NCBI RefSeq assembly: GCF_022539505.1
Contig: NC_061509.1
Coordinates: forward strand, 211,878,254 to 211,942,253
DNA length: 64,000 nt
Reading direction: 5' to 3'
DNA from: Lolium rigidum
Taxonomy: Eukaryota; Streptophyta; Magnoliopsida; Poales; Poaceae
Of this stretch, positions 33,822-45,162 are shown piece by piece; within the stretch, counting starts at the first letter, position 1; the number at the start of each line of letters is the position of its first letter. A program made the position numbers and the translations under genes. The notes beneath the pieces are model-generated. The model was not told the origin of the DNA and ran no database searches. It saw only the letters and a list, made by a program, of their open reading frames with translations.

Positions 33822-36377
33822 AGCATCCCCAAGCTTAGTTCACGCTCGTCCCGAGCGAGTAAAACGATAACAAAGATAATTTCCGAAGTGACATGCCATC
33901 ATAACCTTGATCATACTATTTGTAAACATATGTAATGAATGCATCGATCAAAACAATGGTAATGACATGAGTAAACAAGTGAATCATAAAGCAAAGACTT
34001 TTCATGAATAGTACTTCAAGACAAGCATCAATAAGTCTTGCATAAGAGTTAACTCATAAAGCAATAAACAAAAGTAAAGGTATTGAAGCAACGCAAAGGA
34101 AGATTAAGTTTCAGCGGTTGCTTTCAACTTGTAACATGTATATCTCATGGATAATTGTCAACATAGAGTAATATAACAAGTGTAATATGCAAGTATGTAG
34201 AAATCAATGCACAGTTCACACAAGTGTTTGCTTCTTGAGGTGGAGAGAGATAGGCGAACTGACTCAACATAAAAGTAAAGAGAATGGTCCTTCAAAGAGG
34301 AAAGCATCGATTGCTATATTTGTGCTAGAGCTTTTATTTTGAAAACATGAAACAATTTTGTCAACGGTAGTAATAAAGCATATGAGTTATGAAAATTATA
34401 TCTTACAAGTTGCAAGCCTCATGCATAGTATACTAATAGTGCCCGCACCTTGTCCTAATTAGCTTGGACTACCGGATCTTTGCAATGCACATGTTTTAAC
34501 CAAGTGTCACAATGGGGTACCTCCATGCCGCTCTGTACAAAGGTCTAAGGAGAAAGCTCGCATTTTGGATTTCTCGCTTTTGATTATTCTCAACTTAGAC
34601 ATCCATACCGGGACAACATGGACAACAGATAATGGACTCCTCTTTAATGCATAAGCATGTGGCAACAATTATTATTCTCATATGAGATTGAGGATATGTG
34701 TCCAAAACTGAAACTTCCACCATGATTCATGGCTTTAGTTAGCGGCCCAATGTTCTTCTCTAACAATATGCATGCTCCAACCATAAAGGTGGTAGATCTC
34801 TCTTACTTCGGACAAGACGGACATGCATAGCAACTCACATGATATTCAACAAAGAATAGTTGATGGCGTCCCCGGAAGCATGGTTATCGCACAACAAGCA
34901 ACTTAATAAGAGATAAAGTGCATAAGTACATATTCAATACCACAATAGTTTTTAAGCTATTTGTCCCATGAGCTATATATTGCAAAGGTGAATGATGGAA
35001 TTTTAAAGGTAGCACTCAAGCAATTTACTTTGGAATGGCGGATAAATACCATGTAGTAGGTAGGTATGGTGGACACAAATGGCATAGTGGTTGGCTCAAG
35101 GATTTTGGATGCATGAGAAGTATTCCCTCTCGATACAAGGTTTAGGCTAGCAAGGTTATTTGAAACAAACACAAGGATGAACGGTGCAACAAAACTCACA
35201 TAAAAGACATATTGTAAACATTATAGGACTCTACACCGTCTTCCTTGTTGTTCAAAACTCAATACTAGATATTATCTAGACTTTAGAGAAACCAAATATG
35301 CAAACCAAATTAGCAAGCTCTAAGTGTTTCTTCATTAATGGGTGCAAAGTATATGATGCAAGAGCTTAAACATGAGCACAACAATTGCCAAGTATCAAAT
35401 TATCCAAGACATTTTAGAATTACTACATGTAGCATTTTCCAATTCCAACCATATAACAATTTAACGAAGATGAAACTTCGCCATGAATACTATGAGTAGA
35501 GCCTAAGGACATACTTGTCCATATGCTACGACGGAGCGTGTCTCTCTCCCACAAAGTGAATGCTAGGATCCATTTTATTCAAACAAAACAAAAAACAAAA
35601 ACAAACCGACGCTCCAAGCAAAGTGCATAAGATGTGACGGAATAAAAATATAGTTTCGGGGGAGGAACCTGATAATGTTGTCGATGAAGAAGGGGATGCC
35701 TTGGGCATCCCCAAGCTTAGACGCTTGAGTCTTCTTAGAATATGCAGGGGTGAACCACCGGGGAATCCCCAAGCTTAGAGCTTTCACTCTCCTTGATCAT
35801 ATTGCATCATACTCCTCTCTTGATCCTTGAAAACTTCCTCCACACCAAACTCGAAACAACTCATTAGAGGGTTAGTGCACAATAAAAATTCACATGTTCA
35901 GAGGTGACACAATCATTCTTAACACTTCTGGACATTGCATAAAGCTACTGGACATTAATGGATCAAATAAATTCATCCAACATAGCGAAAGAGGCAATGC
36001 GAAATAAAAGGCAGAATCTGTCAAAACAGAACAGTCCGTAAAGATGGATTTTATTAGGCCACCAGACTTGCTCAAATGAAAATGCTCAAATTGAATGAAA
36101 GTTGCGTACATATCTGAGGATCATGCACGTAAATTGGCTTAATTTTCTGAGGTACCTACAGGGAGGTAGACCCAGATTCGTGACAGCAAAGAAATCTGGA
36201 ACTGCGCAGTAATCCAAATCTAGTACTTACTTTACTATCAAAGACTTTAATTGGCACAACAAAACATAAAACTAAGATAAGGAGAGGTTGCTACAGTAGT
36301 AAACAACTTCAAAGACTCAAATATAAAACAAAAATACTGTAGTAAAAACATGGGTTGTCTTCCATAAGCGCTTTTCT
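33822..36377 (-). other. Polypurine tract and noncoding 3' domain of element F
   Basis: AGCATCCCCAAGCTTAG (the tract on minus) abuts the LTR. Two inner copies of the motif lie at about 35690-35715 and 35762-35777. Otherwise nearly collinear with 342-2927 of A. No protein supported. Confidence 0.75.
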
Positions 36378-37281
36378 TTAACGCCTTTCAGCTAGGCGTA
36401 GAAAGTGTAACTCAAGTGTTATCGAAGAGTGGTGCATCATCCTTACCTTGGGCTTTATCCTTACCTTTCTTGTTGTTTTCTTTCTCTTTGATTTAGGAAA
36501 TGTATGATTCTCCCCCGGTATAGAGGTGAAATCCAGGATGCCTTCTCCCACATCTATGACTGCTCCCAATAGTTTTAGCAGGGATCTTCCGAGTGTGATT
36601 TTTCCTGTCCCTACACATTCAATAACAAGATAATCAATGGATATTGTTCTTCCAAGAATGGTTGTATGCACACCTGCGGCTATTCCCTTAGGAATTATAA
36701 CGAGTTATCAATGAGAGTTATTTCTTCTCCTCCTTCATCAACTCCCCAAAGTTTCAAAGATTTATAAATGCTCTCCGGTATAAGGCAAAATTCGGACATA
36801 ATATCACGGTTAGCACGAAGAGTTTGATCACCGATAACAATTTTAACGAGTAGGATCCCATAATGAAGGTTTAGAGTTCACTAAGACTTGTTCAAGACGA
36901 TTATGAACATGGTGATAGTTGTCATCCAGAGTGAGATGTACTTATCTCGAGATTGTTTAATCTATTATAAATGCTAATAAGGGCCGAATCAAAGTTATTA
37001 GCTGAATCATGTGATGCAACCAACTTCTTTATGGCATTAAAAGCTTGATCCCCATTGCAATGAAGGAAATCTCCTCCCACTAAAGTATCCAAAGCATATC
37101 TATAGCGAATCATAAGACCAAAATAAAAATTACTAAGGAGCAAACTTAGAGTCATTTGAGGTTCGGTTTTACGATAAGAAGTAAAAATTCTAGACCAAGC
37201 ATCCTTAAAACTCTCCTCATCCCCTTGTTTAAAAGTGAAGACTAATTTTTCGAGCGAAGAAGTAACGGGTTCGAGCTAGAC
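36378..37281 (-). pseudogene. Gag-protease remnants of element F (distinct cassette)
   Basis: From a start near 37275, shifted frames give gag-like FTFKQGDEESFKDAWSRIFT and LLLSNFYFGLMIRYRYALDT, then LVGGDFLHCNGDQAFNAIKK (the FY-GL...LD-GG pattern of Athila gag). After a large deletion, 36671-36378 reads a protease C-terminal half (ITLGRSLLKLLGAVIDVGEG) without the catalytic Asp. The sequence is not that of the A/B gag even though the LTRs match. Confidence 0.72.
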
Positions 37282-37549
37282 ATGGTAACAAAAGTAACTA
37301 ATTTTTTTTGTATTTTTAATATAGAGTGCAAGACAGTAAATAAAGCAAACTAGATAAAGTAAATGCAAGTATACTAATTTTTTTGTGTTTTTGATATAGC
37401 AAACAAGACAGTAAATAAAGTAAAACTAGCAACTAATTTTTTTGTGTTTTGATATAATGCAGCAAACAAAGTAGTAAATAAAATAAAGCAAGACAAAAAC
37501 AAAGTAAAGAGATTGAGAAGTGGAGACTCCCTTTGCAGCGTGTCTTGAT

Positions 37550-37568
37550 CTCCCCGGCAACGGCGCCA
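37550..37568 (-). promoter_or_regulatory. Primer binding site, tRNA-Asp type (element F)
   Basis: Minus-strand TGGCGCCGTTGCCGGGGAG, 11 bases inside the 5' LTR. Confidence 0.9.
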
Positions 37569-37579
37569 GAAAATATGCT

Positions 37580-39174
37580 TGATGGCGTGTATTTCACACG
37601 TTCGTTGGGGAACCCCAAGAGGAAGGTATGATGCGCACAGCAGCAAGTTTTCCCTCAGAAAGAAACCAAGGTTTATCGAACCGGGAGGAGCCAAGAAGCA
37701 CGTTGAAGGTTGATGGCGGCGGGATGTAGTGCGGCGCAACACCGGGGATTCCGGCGCCAACGTGGAACCTGCACAACACAACCAAAGTACTTTGCCCCAA
37801 CGAAACGAGTGAGGTTGTCAATCTCACCGGCTTGCTTGTAACAAAGGATTAACCGTATTGTGTGGAAGATGATTGTTTGCAGAGAAAACGAGTAAAACAA
37901 GTATTGCGACGGATTTGTATTTCGGTATTAAAGAATGGACCGGGGTCCACAGTTCACTAGAGGTGTCTCTCCCATAAGATAAAAGCATGTTGGGTGAACA
38001 AATTACGGTCGGGCAATTGACAAATAGAGAGGGCATAACAATGCACACACATGTCATGATAAGTACGAGTGAGATTTAATTGGGCATTACGACAAAGTAC
38101 ATAGACCGCCATCCAATCGCATCTATGCCTAAAAAGTCCACCTTCGGGTTATCGTCCGAACCCCTCCGGTATTAAGTTGCAAAGCAACGGACAATTGCAT
38201 TAAGTATGGTGCGTAATGTAATCAATAACTACATCCTCGGACATATCATCAATGTTTTATCCCTAGTGGCAACGACACAACACAACCTTAGAACTTTACG
38301 TCACTTTGTCCCGGTGTCAATGCGGGCATGAACCCACTATCGAGCATAAATACTCCCTCTTGGAGTTACTAGCATCAACTTGGCCGAGCCTCTACTAATA
38401 ACGGAGAGCATGCAAGATCATAAACAACACATATGCAATAACTTGATAATTAACATAACATGGTATTCTCTATCCATCGGATCCCGACAAACACAACATA
38501 GAGTATTACGGATAGATGATCTTGATCATGTTAGGCAGCTCACAAGATCCAACAATGAAGCACAATGAGGAGAAGACAACCATCTAGCTACTGCTATGGA
38601 CCCATAGTCCGGGGGTGAACTACTCACTCATCACTCCGGAGGCGACCATGGCGGTGTAGAGTCCTCCGGGAGATGAATCCCCTCTCCGGCGAGGGTGCGG
38701 AGGAGATCTCCGGAATCCCCCGAGATGGGATTGGCGGCGGCGGCGTCTGCGGAAGGTTTTCCGTATCGTGGTTTTTTCGCATCGGGGGTTTCGCGACGGA
38801 GGCTTTAAGTAGGCGGAAGGGCGGAGTCGGAGGGCGACGAGGGGCCCACACCACGGGCGGCGCGGGCCCCCCTTGGCTGCGCCGCCTTGTGGTTTGGCCA
38901 CCTCGTGGCCCCACTTCGTATGCTCTTCGGTCTTCGGAAGGTTCGTGGCAAAATAGGCCCACGGGTCTTTGTTTCGTCCAATTCGAGAATATTTCGTTAC
39001 TAGGATTTACGAAACCAAAAACGCAGAAAACGACAAGCGGCACTTCGGCATCTTGTTAATAGGTTAGTTCCAGAAAATGCACGAATATGACATAAAGTGT
39101 GCATAAAACATGTAGGTATCATCAATAATATGGCATAGAACATAAGAAATTATCGATACGTCGGAGACGTATCA
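37580..39174 (-). repeat. 5' LTR of element F (1595 bp)
   Basis: Same length and ends as 32227-33821; carries the GATACGTC-TCC-GACGTATC palindrome at its outer end. Confidence 0.92.
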
Positions 39175-39390
39175 CGAGGCGCGGCCGGCCCCGTGCCCGC
39201 GGCGGTGTGGCGAGGCGCCCGCGGCGGCGTGGAGAGGCGCGGCCGGCCCCATGCCCGCGCGGCTAGCCCCGTGCCCGCGTGGCGGTGGCGAGGCGAGCTA
39301 CAACTAGCCCCATGCCCGCGCGACCGGCGCCCGCGGCGGCGTGGCGAGGCGCGGCCGGCCTCGTGCCCGCACGGTGGTGGCGAGGCGAGG
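39175..39390. repeat. GC-rich minisatellite of element G, right part
   Basis: Begins with the CGAGG target duplication, then GCGCGGCCGGCCCCGTGCCC-type units, the continuation of 32040-32226. ORFs here are translations of the repeat. Confidence 0.72.
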
Positions 39391-39853
39391 CGCGACCATG
39401 GCGCGGTGGTCTTCGTCTTGCTCGTCGGCGTCGAGGCCGGCAGCGCGGAGCTCATTTTGTCTCCGGCGAGTTCCAGCAGGGATGAAAAAAGAAGGAGTAT
39501 CCAGCGTCGGGATTTCCAAGCGAGGGCGACGACGGAACTTGGCTAGGTGAGCTCCAATCCATGGCAAAACGTAAATAGAGGGGACAAAGGAGAGAGAAGA
39601 TATGGAGCCTTGCGGTTGTATTTTCTGTCACTGCCAAATGGACCACGAACGGACATGTGCGGATGGAAAAGCACGCCGGCGCTCGTCCGGTTCGCCCAAA
39701 AGCCACGCAAATTTTGGCTGGCTTTGGGTCGTCCCGGACACGGTAGCGGTCCGTTTTTAGTTTGGATCCACGTGTTGGGTGATGTTTTTGTCCAGTTCAA
39801 CCCATCCGGACGCGCGGGCGCGGGGACGGATCGCCCCGTTGAAGATGCTCTTA

Positions 39854-40351
39854 AAAAAAGAGTGTCTTCGTTCTAGGCGGCCCAGCTCGGCTCTGATCTC
39901 TTTGTCAAACTCCCCACGCGGGTATTAGACGGCCTGATCCACACGACGTGGCGAGGAGCATTGTACTGGGCCTATAACGCTTCCCATTATGTTAACCTTT
40001 TGTTTTTCCTGAAACGGGCCGTCCAGATCACATGGTAGACTTTGGAGCAGCAGAAATGCAATTCCCACTTTTTTCTTCTAGACTAGAGAGTAGATGGTCC
40101 TGAAGCAAACTTTCAGCCACTTCTGACTTTTAACCACTGGTTGGCTTATCTGAACTAATGATCACGTTGGCCAGTAGATGGTCCTCTTTCTTAAAAAACT
40201 TAAAAGGTCCTAATTTTTTCAGAGGATCCAATATTTTCATAAAGTAGCCAACAAAATTGGCTAGTCTTAGTTGCTTTTGTCCCATCCTGAACCATGGTCT
40301 AAATTTAGTGCGCCAAACAAGCTAAATAAAGTGGCGCGACCCGAAGGGGAA
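39854..40351. other. Unassigned spacer between two Harbinger-type elements
   Basis: No gene, hairpin or known repeat end recognised. Confidence 0.4.
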
Positions 40352-40354
40352 TAA

Positions 40355-41228
40355 GAGCGTGTTCGGAATCTCTCCAGCTTCCAGCTTCTCCGAAATTCAC
40401 CGCGGAGCAGCGCCGAACGTCCTAACTCCGTGAGGCTAGATTCGTGAAGCTGGCCCAATTTACTATACAAAACGTGGAGCACCACTTTGGCGATTTCGTG
40501 GAGCAGCAAACAACGGAGCAACCCAAAATTACAATAACATGCCACCGCCGAGTGAAGAAAACGCTTCAATCATGTTCTAGTTCCCTGCTTCCGTCCTCCT
40601 CGCTCGGTCAAACTCTCTTGTCCTCCTAGTCCTTCTAGTTTGTCCATGGAAGCCCACACATCTCCCGACCTCGAGCGGCGTTCTACACCCCCGCCTTCAG
40701 CGCTCCCCACCTCTAGAAGTTTTTCCGTCGCCAGCGTCCCCGACCGCTCCCGGCGCTATTCCGCATCTGCCGTCGAGAGGGCCTTTTCCCGTCGCAACCC
40801 CGGCATGCTCGGACGCGATTCGGCGGCGCTCCCCTCTTCTAGAAGTTCTCCGCTGGTGGAGTCCCCGATCTTCTCCAGGCGCCACTGGCTCCATCCCAAC
40901 CCGGCCGCAACCTCGTCTCCGCTTCCGCTTCCAACCTTTTCCTCATCTGCAGACCAGGCCTGACCCAAGGGAGTCGCCTTGAGCACGCCTCGAGCTCGCC
41001 GGAGGAGGCGCCTCATGCTCGCTAGCGGAGGGGGTAGAAGATCTTCCCATATCCCTCTCCCTCTGCCTGTAGATCTCACCGGCCTGGGGGGGGGGGAGGG
41101 GAGGGGGGCAGCTCAGTAGAAACATGGAGTCGCGCCGAACGTTTGGAGCTTCATGCGCGACACTGGAGTCGCTGGGAGAAGCGGCATCTAAGGATTTCCA
41201 AGAATCTGATCGATTACCGAACACGCCC
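40355..41228. mobile_element. Non-autonomous Harbinger-type element (874 bp, TSD TAA)
   Basis: Ends GAGCGTGTTCGGAATC and GATTACCGAACACGCCC are inverted repeats; TAA is duplicated at 40352-40354 and 41229-41231. The interior is GC-rich and has a 107-codon ORF (40640-40963, Ser/Pro/Arg-rich) of uncertain meaning. A G-rich run at 41086-41108 could form a quadruplex. Confidence 0.78.
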
Positions 41229-41380
41229 TAAGTGGTTGAAAGTTTTTCCAGATTCAGAATTGGTTGATAGTTTAGCTAAGAGCATTTCCCATAGCATCCC
41301 TATAATTGCCCTTAATTGGTAAAATCTATCTTTTCAACAATTGGTATAACAAAATGTAGCTCAAGTAATGTTGGTATAAG

Positions 41381-42010
41381 TGGTTCCCACAAAACATTTC
41401 TGACGAAGAAGTAACCCCCTGCCCCCACATCTCATATTTGCAAAGTCCGGGTCAAACCCAAAAACGTCCCAAAACCAACGCTGCCTCTCCCATTGCAGTT
41501 TTGCTGGTGCGCCTCCTGTGCCTTTTTTCCCACCACTCGTCACTTCCTTTTCTGATCAAATCGTGTACCCCAAGCCGTTGTCTCTCCTGCATACTTGCAT
41601 ACTGAGGGAGGTTGGCGGCAATTCCTTTTCGCTCCAGGTGGGCTTTGCCTCGGCCCCAATGCTCTTGACCTGCCTAGACCGTGCCAGTGGTTCCCACAAA
41701 ACATTTCTTACGAAGAAATAATCCCTGCCCCCACATCTCATATTTGCAAAGTCTGGGTCCAACCTAAAAACGTCCCAAAACCGACGCTGCCTCTCACATT
41801 GCAGTTTCGCTGGTGCGCCTCATGTCCCTTCTTTCCCGCCACTCGTCGCTTCTTTTGCCAATCAAATCGTGCACCCCAAGCCGTTGTCTCTGCTGCATAC
41901 TGACGCCATGAATCCCATCCTATTTGGATCGAGGGAGGTTGGCGACGATTCCTTTTGATTCCGGGTGGGCTTTGCCTCGGCCCCAATGCTCTTGACCTGC
42001 CTAGGCCGAG
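41381..42010. repeat. Tandem duplication, 307-bp period
   Basis: TGGTTCCCACAAAACATTTC begins both units (41381 and 41688), and each ends with CCCCAATGCTCTTGACCTGC. The second unit has an extra ~20 bases in its latter half. Confidence 0.85.
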
Positions 42011-42325
42011 CCACCCCTCGGAAGGAGGTCCGAGAACGGCGACGCCACCGCACGCTGTTCTCCGCCCGGCTAGCCTTCCCGTGCCACCGAGGTGTGGTTG
42101 TAGTCGTCGGCCACGACCTCCCATGCCGCCTTGCCGCCTGACACATTCGCGCTGTTAATTTCAGCCCTGGCCACTCCTTGTCTCCGACACCCCCGCGAGG
42201 TGTTCGTCAATTTGCCCAAAAGACACTTTTGATATATTTTTTGTTAAATCTTTTTTTGCAAGGTAGCATATAGGTGTAGAAAATTTTGTAAATACTATTA
42301 AAAATTGTAGATCCGCTATTCTGAT

Positions 42326-43260
42326 ATGTATTTGTCATCCGAAGAGGACGAATGCGATCAAGACAAGGAGTGCGTCATTCCTACGATGATGGAGAATGAG
42401 AGCAACAAGAGGCCTTAGATTCCGTTGTTGGCTGAGAGAAGATTCGTAGGAGGAGGTAAGAAGCCAACAACCAACTTATGTTGGATTAGCTTCTATTACC
42501 GATTTTGTCCCAAGTATATCCCAAGTGTATCCTGAATGATACTTTCTTCGATGGTTGTGGATGTGCACGGATTTGTGGATATATATGTCCAATGAAAAGG
42601 AATTCCACAGGCTTGGTTGGTCATCGCACTTTACAGAAGATGACTGCGGCTCCACGCATTATGGCATATGGATTCCTAGCCATTTTGGTGGATGACCACA
42701 TTGTAATGGCGGAAAGCACGATCATCTTATGTTTGAGGCACTTTACGAAGGTAATTATGATTTGACGAATGCTACTTGAGATCACCCAATGCTGAAGACA
42801 CTATGAGGTTGTTGGAGATGAATGCCTCAAGGTGGTTTCCAAGAATGCTCGACTCCATTGAGTTTCTGCACTTGAGGTGGAAGAACTATCATGTGGCATG
42901 GCACAAACATTTCACTAGCCATGTCAAGAATCCAACCATCATACTTGGGGCTTTTGCAGATATGGAGACATGGATTTGGCATGCATATTTCAGTATGCTT
43001 GGATCCTGCAATGATATAAATGTACTCAACTAATCTCCCATTTTTGCAAGCTTAGCCATGGGAGAATAACCAAAGGTTGAGTTTGAGCTCAACGGACACA
43101 AGAACAACAAGAGCTACTATCTTACCCATGGGATATACCCATAGTGGATAACATTTGTCAAGCTGATTTCAGAACCCCAAGGTAACAAACAATTTCGTCT
43201 CATAGTGCTCAAGCTGCCCCAAGGTAACAACTTAAAAGAAGATCTCACTGATGAGTAGCG
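42326..43260 (+). pseudogene. PIF/Harbinger transposase (DDE_Tnp_4 type), degraded
   Basis: Begins MYLSSEEDECDQDKEC, the acidic start typical of grass PIF transposases, then a stop. Later frames give LQKMTAAPRIMAYGFLAILV and ESTIILCLRHFTKV, then SPNAEDTMRLLEMNASRWFP, MLDSIEFLHLRWKNYHVAWH, PTIILGAFADMETWIWHAYF and SCNDINVLN, and a decayed C-terminal part to about 43260. In active relatives the first two acidic positions read SID and D-L-W-IWH; here they are SIE and MET-W. Several stops and frameshifts; the N-terminal domain is largely gone. Confidence 0.8.
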
Positions 43261-43510
43261 GAAATGGAGTGGTCAACAACACACTTGATTTTCCATGTTT
43301 TATGTATCGTTTTATATAAACTTCGTGATTTGCTTCGTTGGAACTACATATATATGCACAAAAGAAGTAAGGCTAGCAAAGCAGTTTTTTTTTAATTGCT
43401 AAACATTATTTATGTTCTTTCTATACCAAGTTTAGCAATTTAAAATATAGCAATGATATTGAAGATGCTCTAGGGACCATCTATGAGAAAGAGGTCTGCA
43501 ATTTCTTAGA

Positions 43511-45158
43511 GAGCATCTCCAGCCGCGTCCTCTAAAGTGTTCTCCAAAGGGATCCGGATCGAGCATTTGGGAACGTCGCTCTCCAGTCACGCCCCCAAAC
43601 AAAATTTCAGATATTTAAAACTTAAAGCGAATTCATTCAAAACTTGCTATATATTACGTAGATTCGAACGAAATTAATCTAGTAGTACTTGCGGCGGCCA
43701 GAGGCGTCGTAGTACTGGTGGAAGTTGTACATGTCGTCGGTGACGACCTCCTGCTTGACACGCTCGTCGGGCTCGTCGACGGGCTCATCCTTCACCACGC
43801 CGCTTGGCCCAGCCTCGCCGTCGTCGGTGAGGTCAACGAGCGGCTTCCCAGTGTCGTGGATGGACATGGCGATCGCCGCCGCGAGGTCACCCCTCCAGGC
43901 GTCCTTGTCGTTCAGCGACGCCAAGCACGCCGCTCGCAAGCCAGGGCAGCCCTCGGGGTCGTCGCTGCTGGCGATGAGACGCTGCTGCCGCTCGTACTCC
44001 GATAGCAGCGCCACCTTCCCGGCTGCCTCGTCGTCCCGCTCCTCCTTCACCTCCAGCTTCGGGATGAGGAGGGCGCCGCCGCGGCGGCTTTGCTGCTCCC
44101 GGCTGCCGCTGCGCCTCGAATTGACGGGCGGCATCGCAAACTCTGGCTCCTCCTTCACCTCGCGCTTGGGGACGGTGTAGGGCGCGGTGCGACGAGGATG
44201 GCATCGATCTCGCCGGCCCTGACGAGGAAGAGTTGGAGGAGGATGAGTACATCCTCCTTGGCTGCCAGCGCGCTGCGGGATATGGTGGCGGCGACGACCG
44301 CGTCTCCAACCTTGGAGCGCCGTTCTGGATGCCGTCGACGATGTTCTCCAGGGTGCGTTCCGGAACGCCCCAGAAGAGGACGTGCCCGTCCTTATTCCAG
44401 CTGTTCTGCCAACCAACGAGGCCCGCGGTGATGTTCATCTCGACGTCGTGTTGCGCCTGGAAGTAGGCGACCCACCAGGCGTCGTTGCCGGTGGCCGCCC
44501 ACGTTGGATCGGCCTGCTCCTCGGCAGTGAGGCGAGACCGCCGGGTCCTGATCGCGGCCCTCCAGCGCTCCGTGCCCGGCGACGATGGCGGCGGGATGCC
44601 TATGTTGTTGACGACCATCCTCCACCCGCTTGCGCGGCACAGCGCCCACGCCTCCGCCACGATGAGGCCGCCGTGGCCTAGGCTGTTCGTCGCGGCGATC
44701 TTGCGGGAGGACGACGACCTTGGCTAGAGAGGAGAAGATTTGGGAGTGGCGAGAGGTTGGAGCGGTGAGAGATTGAGATGGGGAAGGAAGCAGGGGCTCT
44801 TTTAATGTACAACGGCGGCAGGCAAAGCGGTAGCGGGGCATTGGACGCAATAAACACCGGCTTAGATGGCCACGCAGCCATGCACGACGAGACACATCCT
44901 CGCGTGGCCTGGGAAATTTGGGGCGCCATTAACGTCGCTTGACCCAAGGTAGGCGACGGGGTTTTTAGGCTTTTGACCCGCTGACGCGTCGAGCCCGCGT
45001 CTCCTCGCCTCGCTTTTCGTTGTGTTCGGCGTCCCCGGAGCGTCCCCTATGTAGCGGGGACGGGCTCAAAGTGCCGGATATCGTCTTAGACCATGTCAGA
45101 CAGAAATAGGTTTTGGGACGCGGCTGAGAACTGTTTTGGGGAGGTGGTTGGAGATGCT
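43511..45158. mobile_element. GAGCATCTCC-ended element carrying an ORF
   Basis: Left end AGCATCTCCAGCCGCGTCC and right end ...GGACGCGGCTGAGAAC...GGTTGGAGATGCT are related inverted repeats, close to those of the MITE at 31197-31529. A matching target duplication was not found. Contains a minus-strand ORF region at 43679-44660. Confidence 0.58.
43679..44660 (-). pseudogene. Transposon-borne ORF, unknown family, frameshifted
   Basis: Frame 1 from 44660 (MAEAWALCRASGWRMVVNNI) includes DPTWAATGNDAWWVAYFQAQ and WNKDGHVLFWGVPERTL. The frame shifts near 44300 and frame 2 runs to a stop at 43679: KREVKEEPEFAMPPV, PKLEVKEERDDEAAGKVALL, DLAAAIAMSIHDTGKPLVDL, TDDGEAGPSGVVKDEPVDEP, DDMYNFHQYYDASGRRKYY. 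Related proteins are common in grass genomes inside such elements, in my recollection, but no function is known to me. Four psi-K-x-E motifs and a VDLTDD motif resemble SUMO sites and a SUMO-interaction motif (inference). Confidence 0.6.
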
Positions 45159-45162
45159 GTGA

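Larger units (their letters stand above)
32227..39174 (-). mobile_element. Gypsy (Athila-type) element F, youngest complete copy
   Basis: LTRs 32227-33821 and 37580-39174 are both exactly 1595 bp. TSD CGAGG at 32222-32226 and 39175-39179. PBS 37550-37568; polypurine tract 33822-33836. The interior is only 3758 bp with gag-protease remnants that differ from those of A/B, plus the shared 3' noncoding domain. No pol genes. Equal LTR lengths and few differences point to recent insertion, though a number cannot be given without alignment. Confidence 0.92.
31709..39850. mobile_element. Harbinger-like element G, split by element F
   Basis: Left end GGGCATCGCTAATGGGGAGA and right end (reverse complement) GAGCATCTTCAACGGGGCGA are imperfect inverted repeats; TTA is duplicated at 31706-31708 and 39851-39853. 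Without F (32227-39174) and one TSD copy, G is about 1.2 kb. Its interior is a GC-rich minisatellite, and no transposase was found. Confidence 0.72.
41280..43470 (+). mobile_element. PIF/Harbinger element J with dead transposase
   Basis: Left end GAGCATTTCCCATAGCATCC and right end ...GATATTGAAGATGCTC are imperfect inverted repeats; flanking triplets are TAA (41277-41279) and TAG (43471-43473), a degraded target duplication. It contains a PIF-type transposase pseudogene and a 307-bp tandem duplication (41381 to about 42010). Confidence 0.65.
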
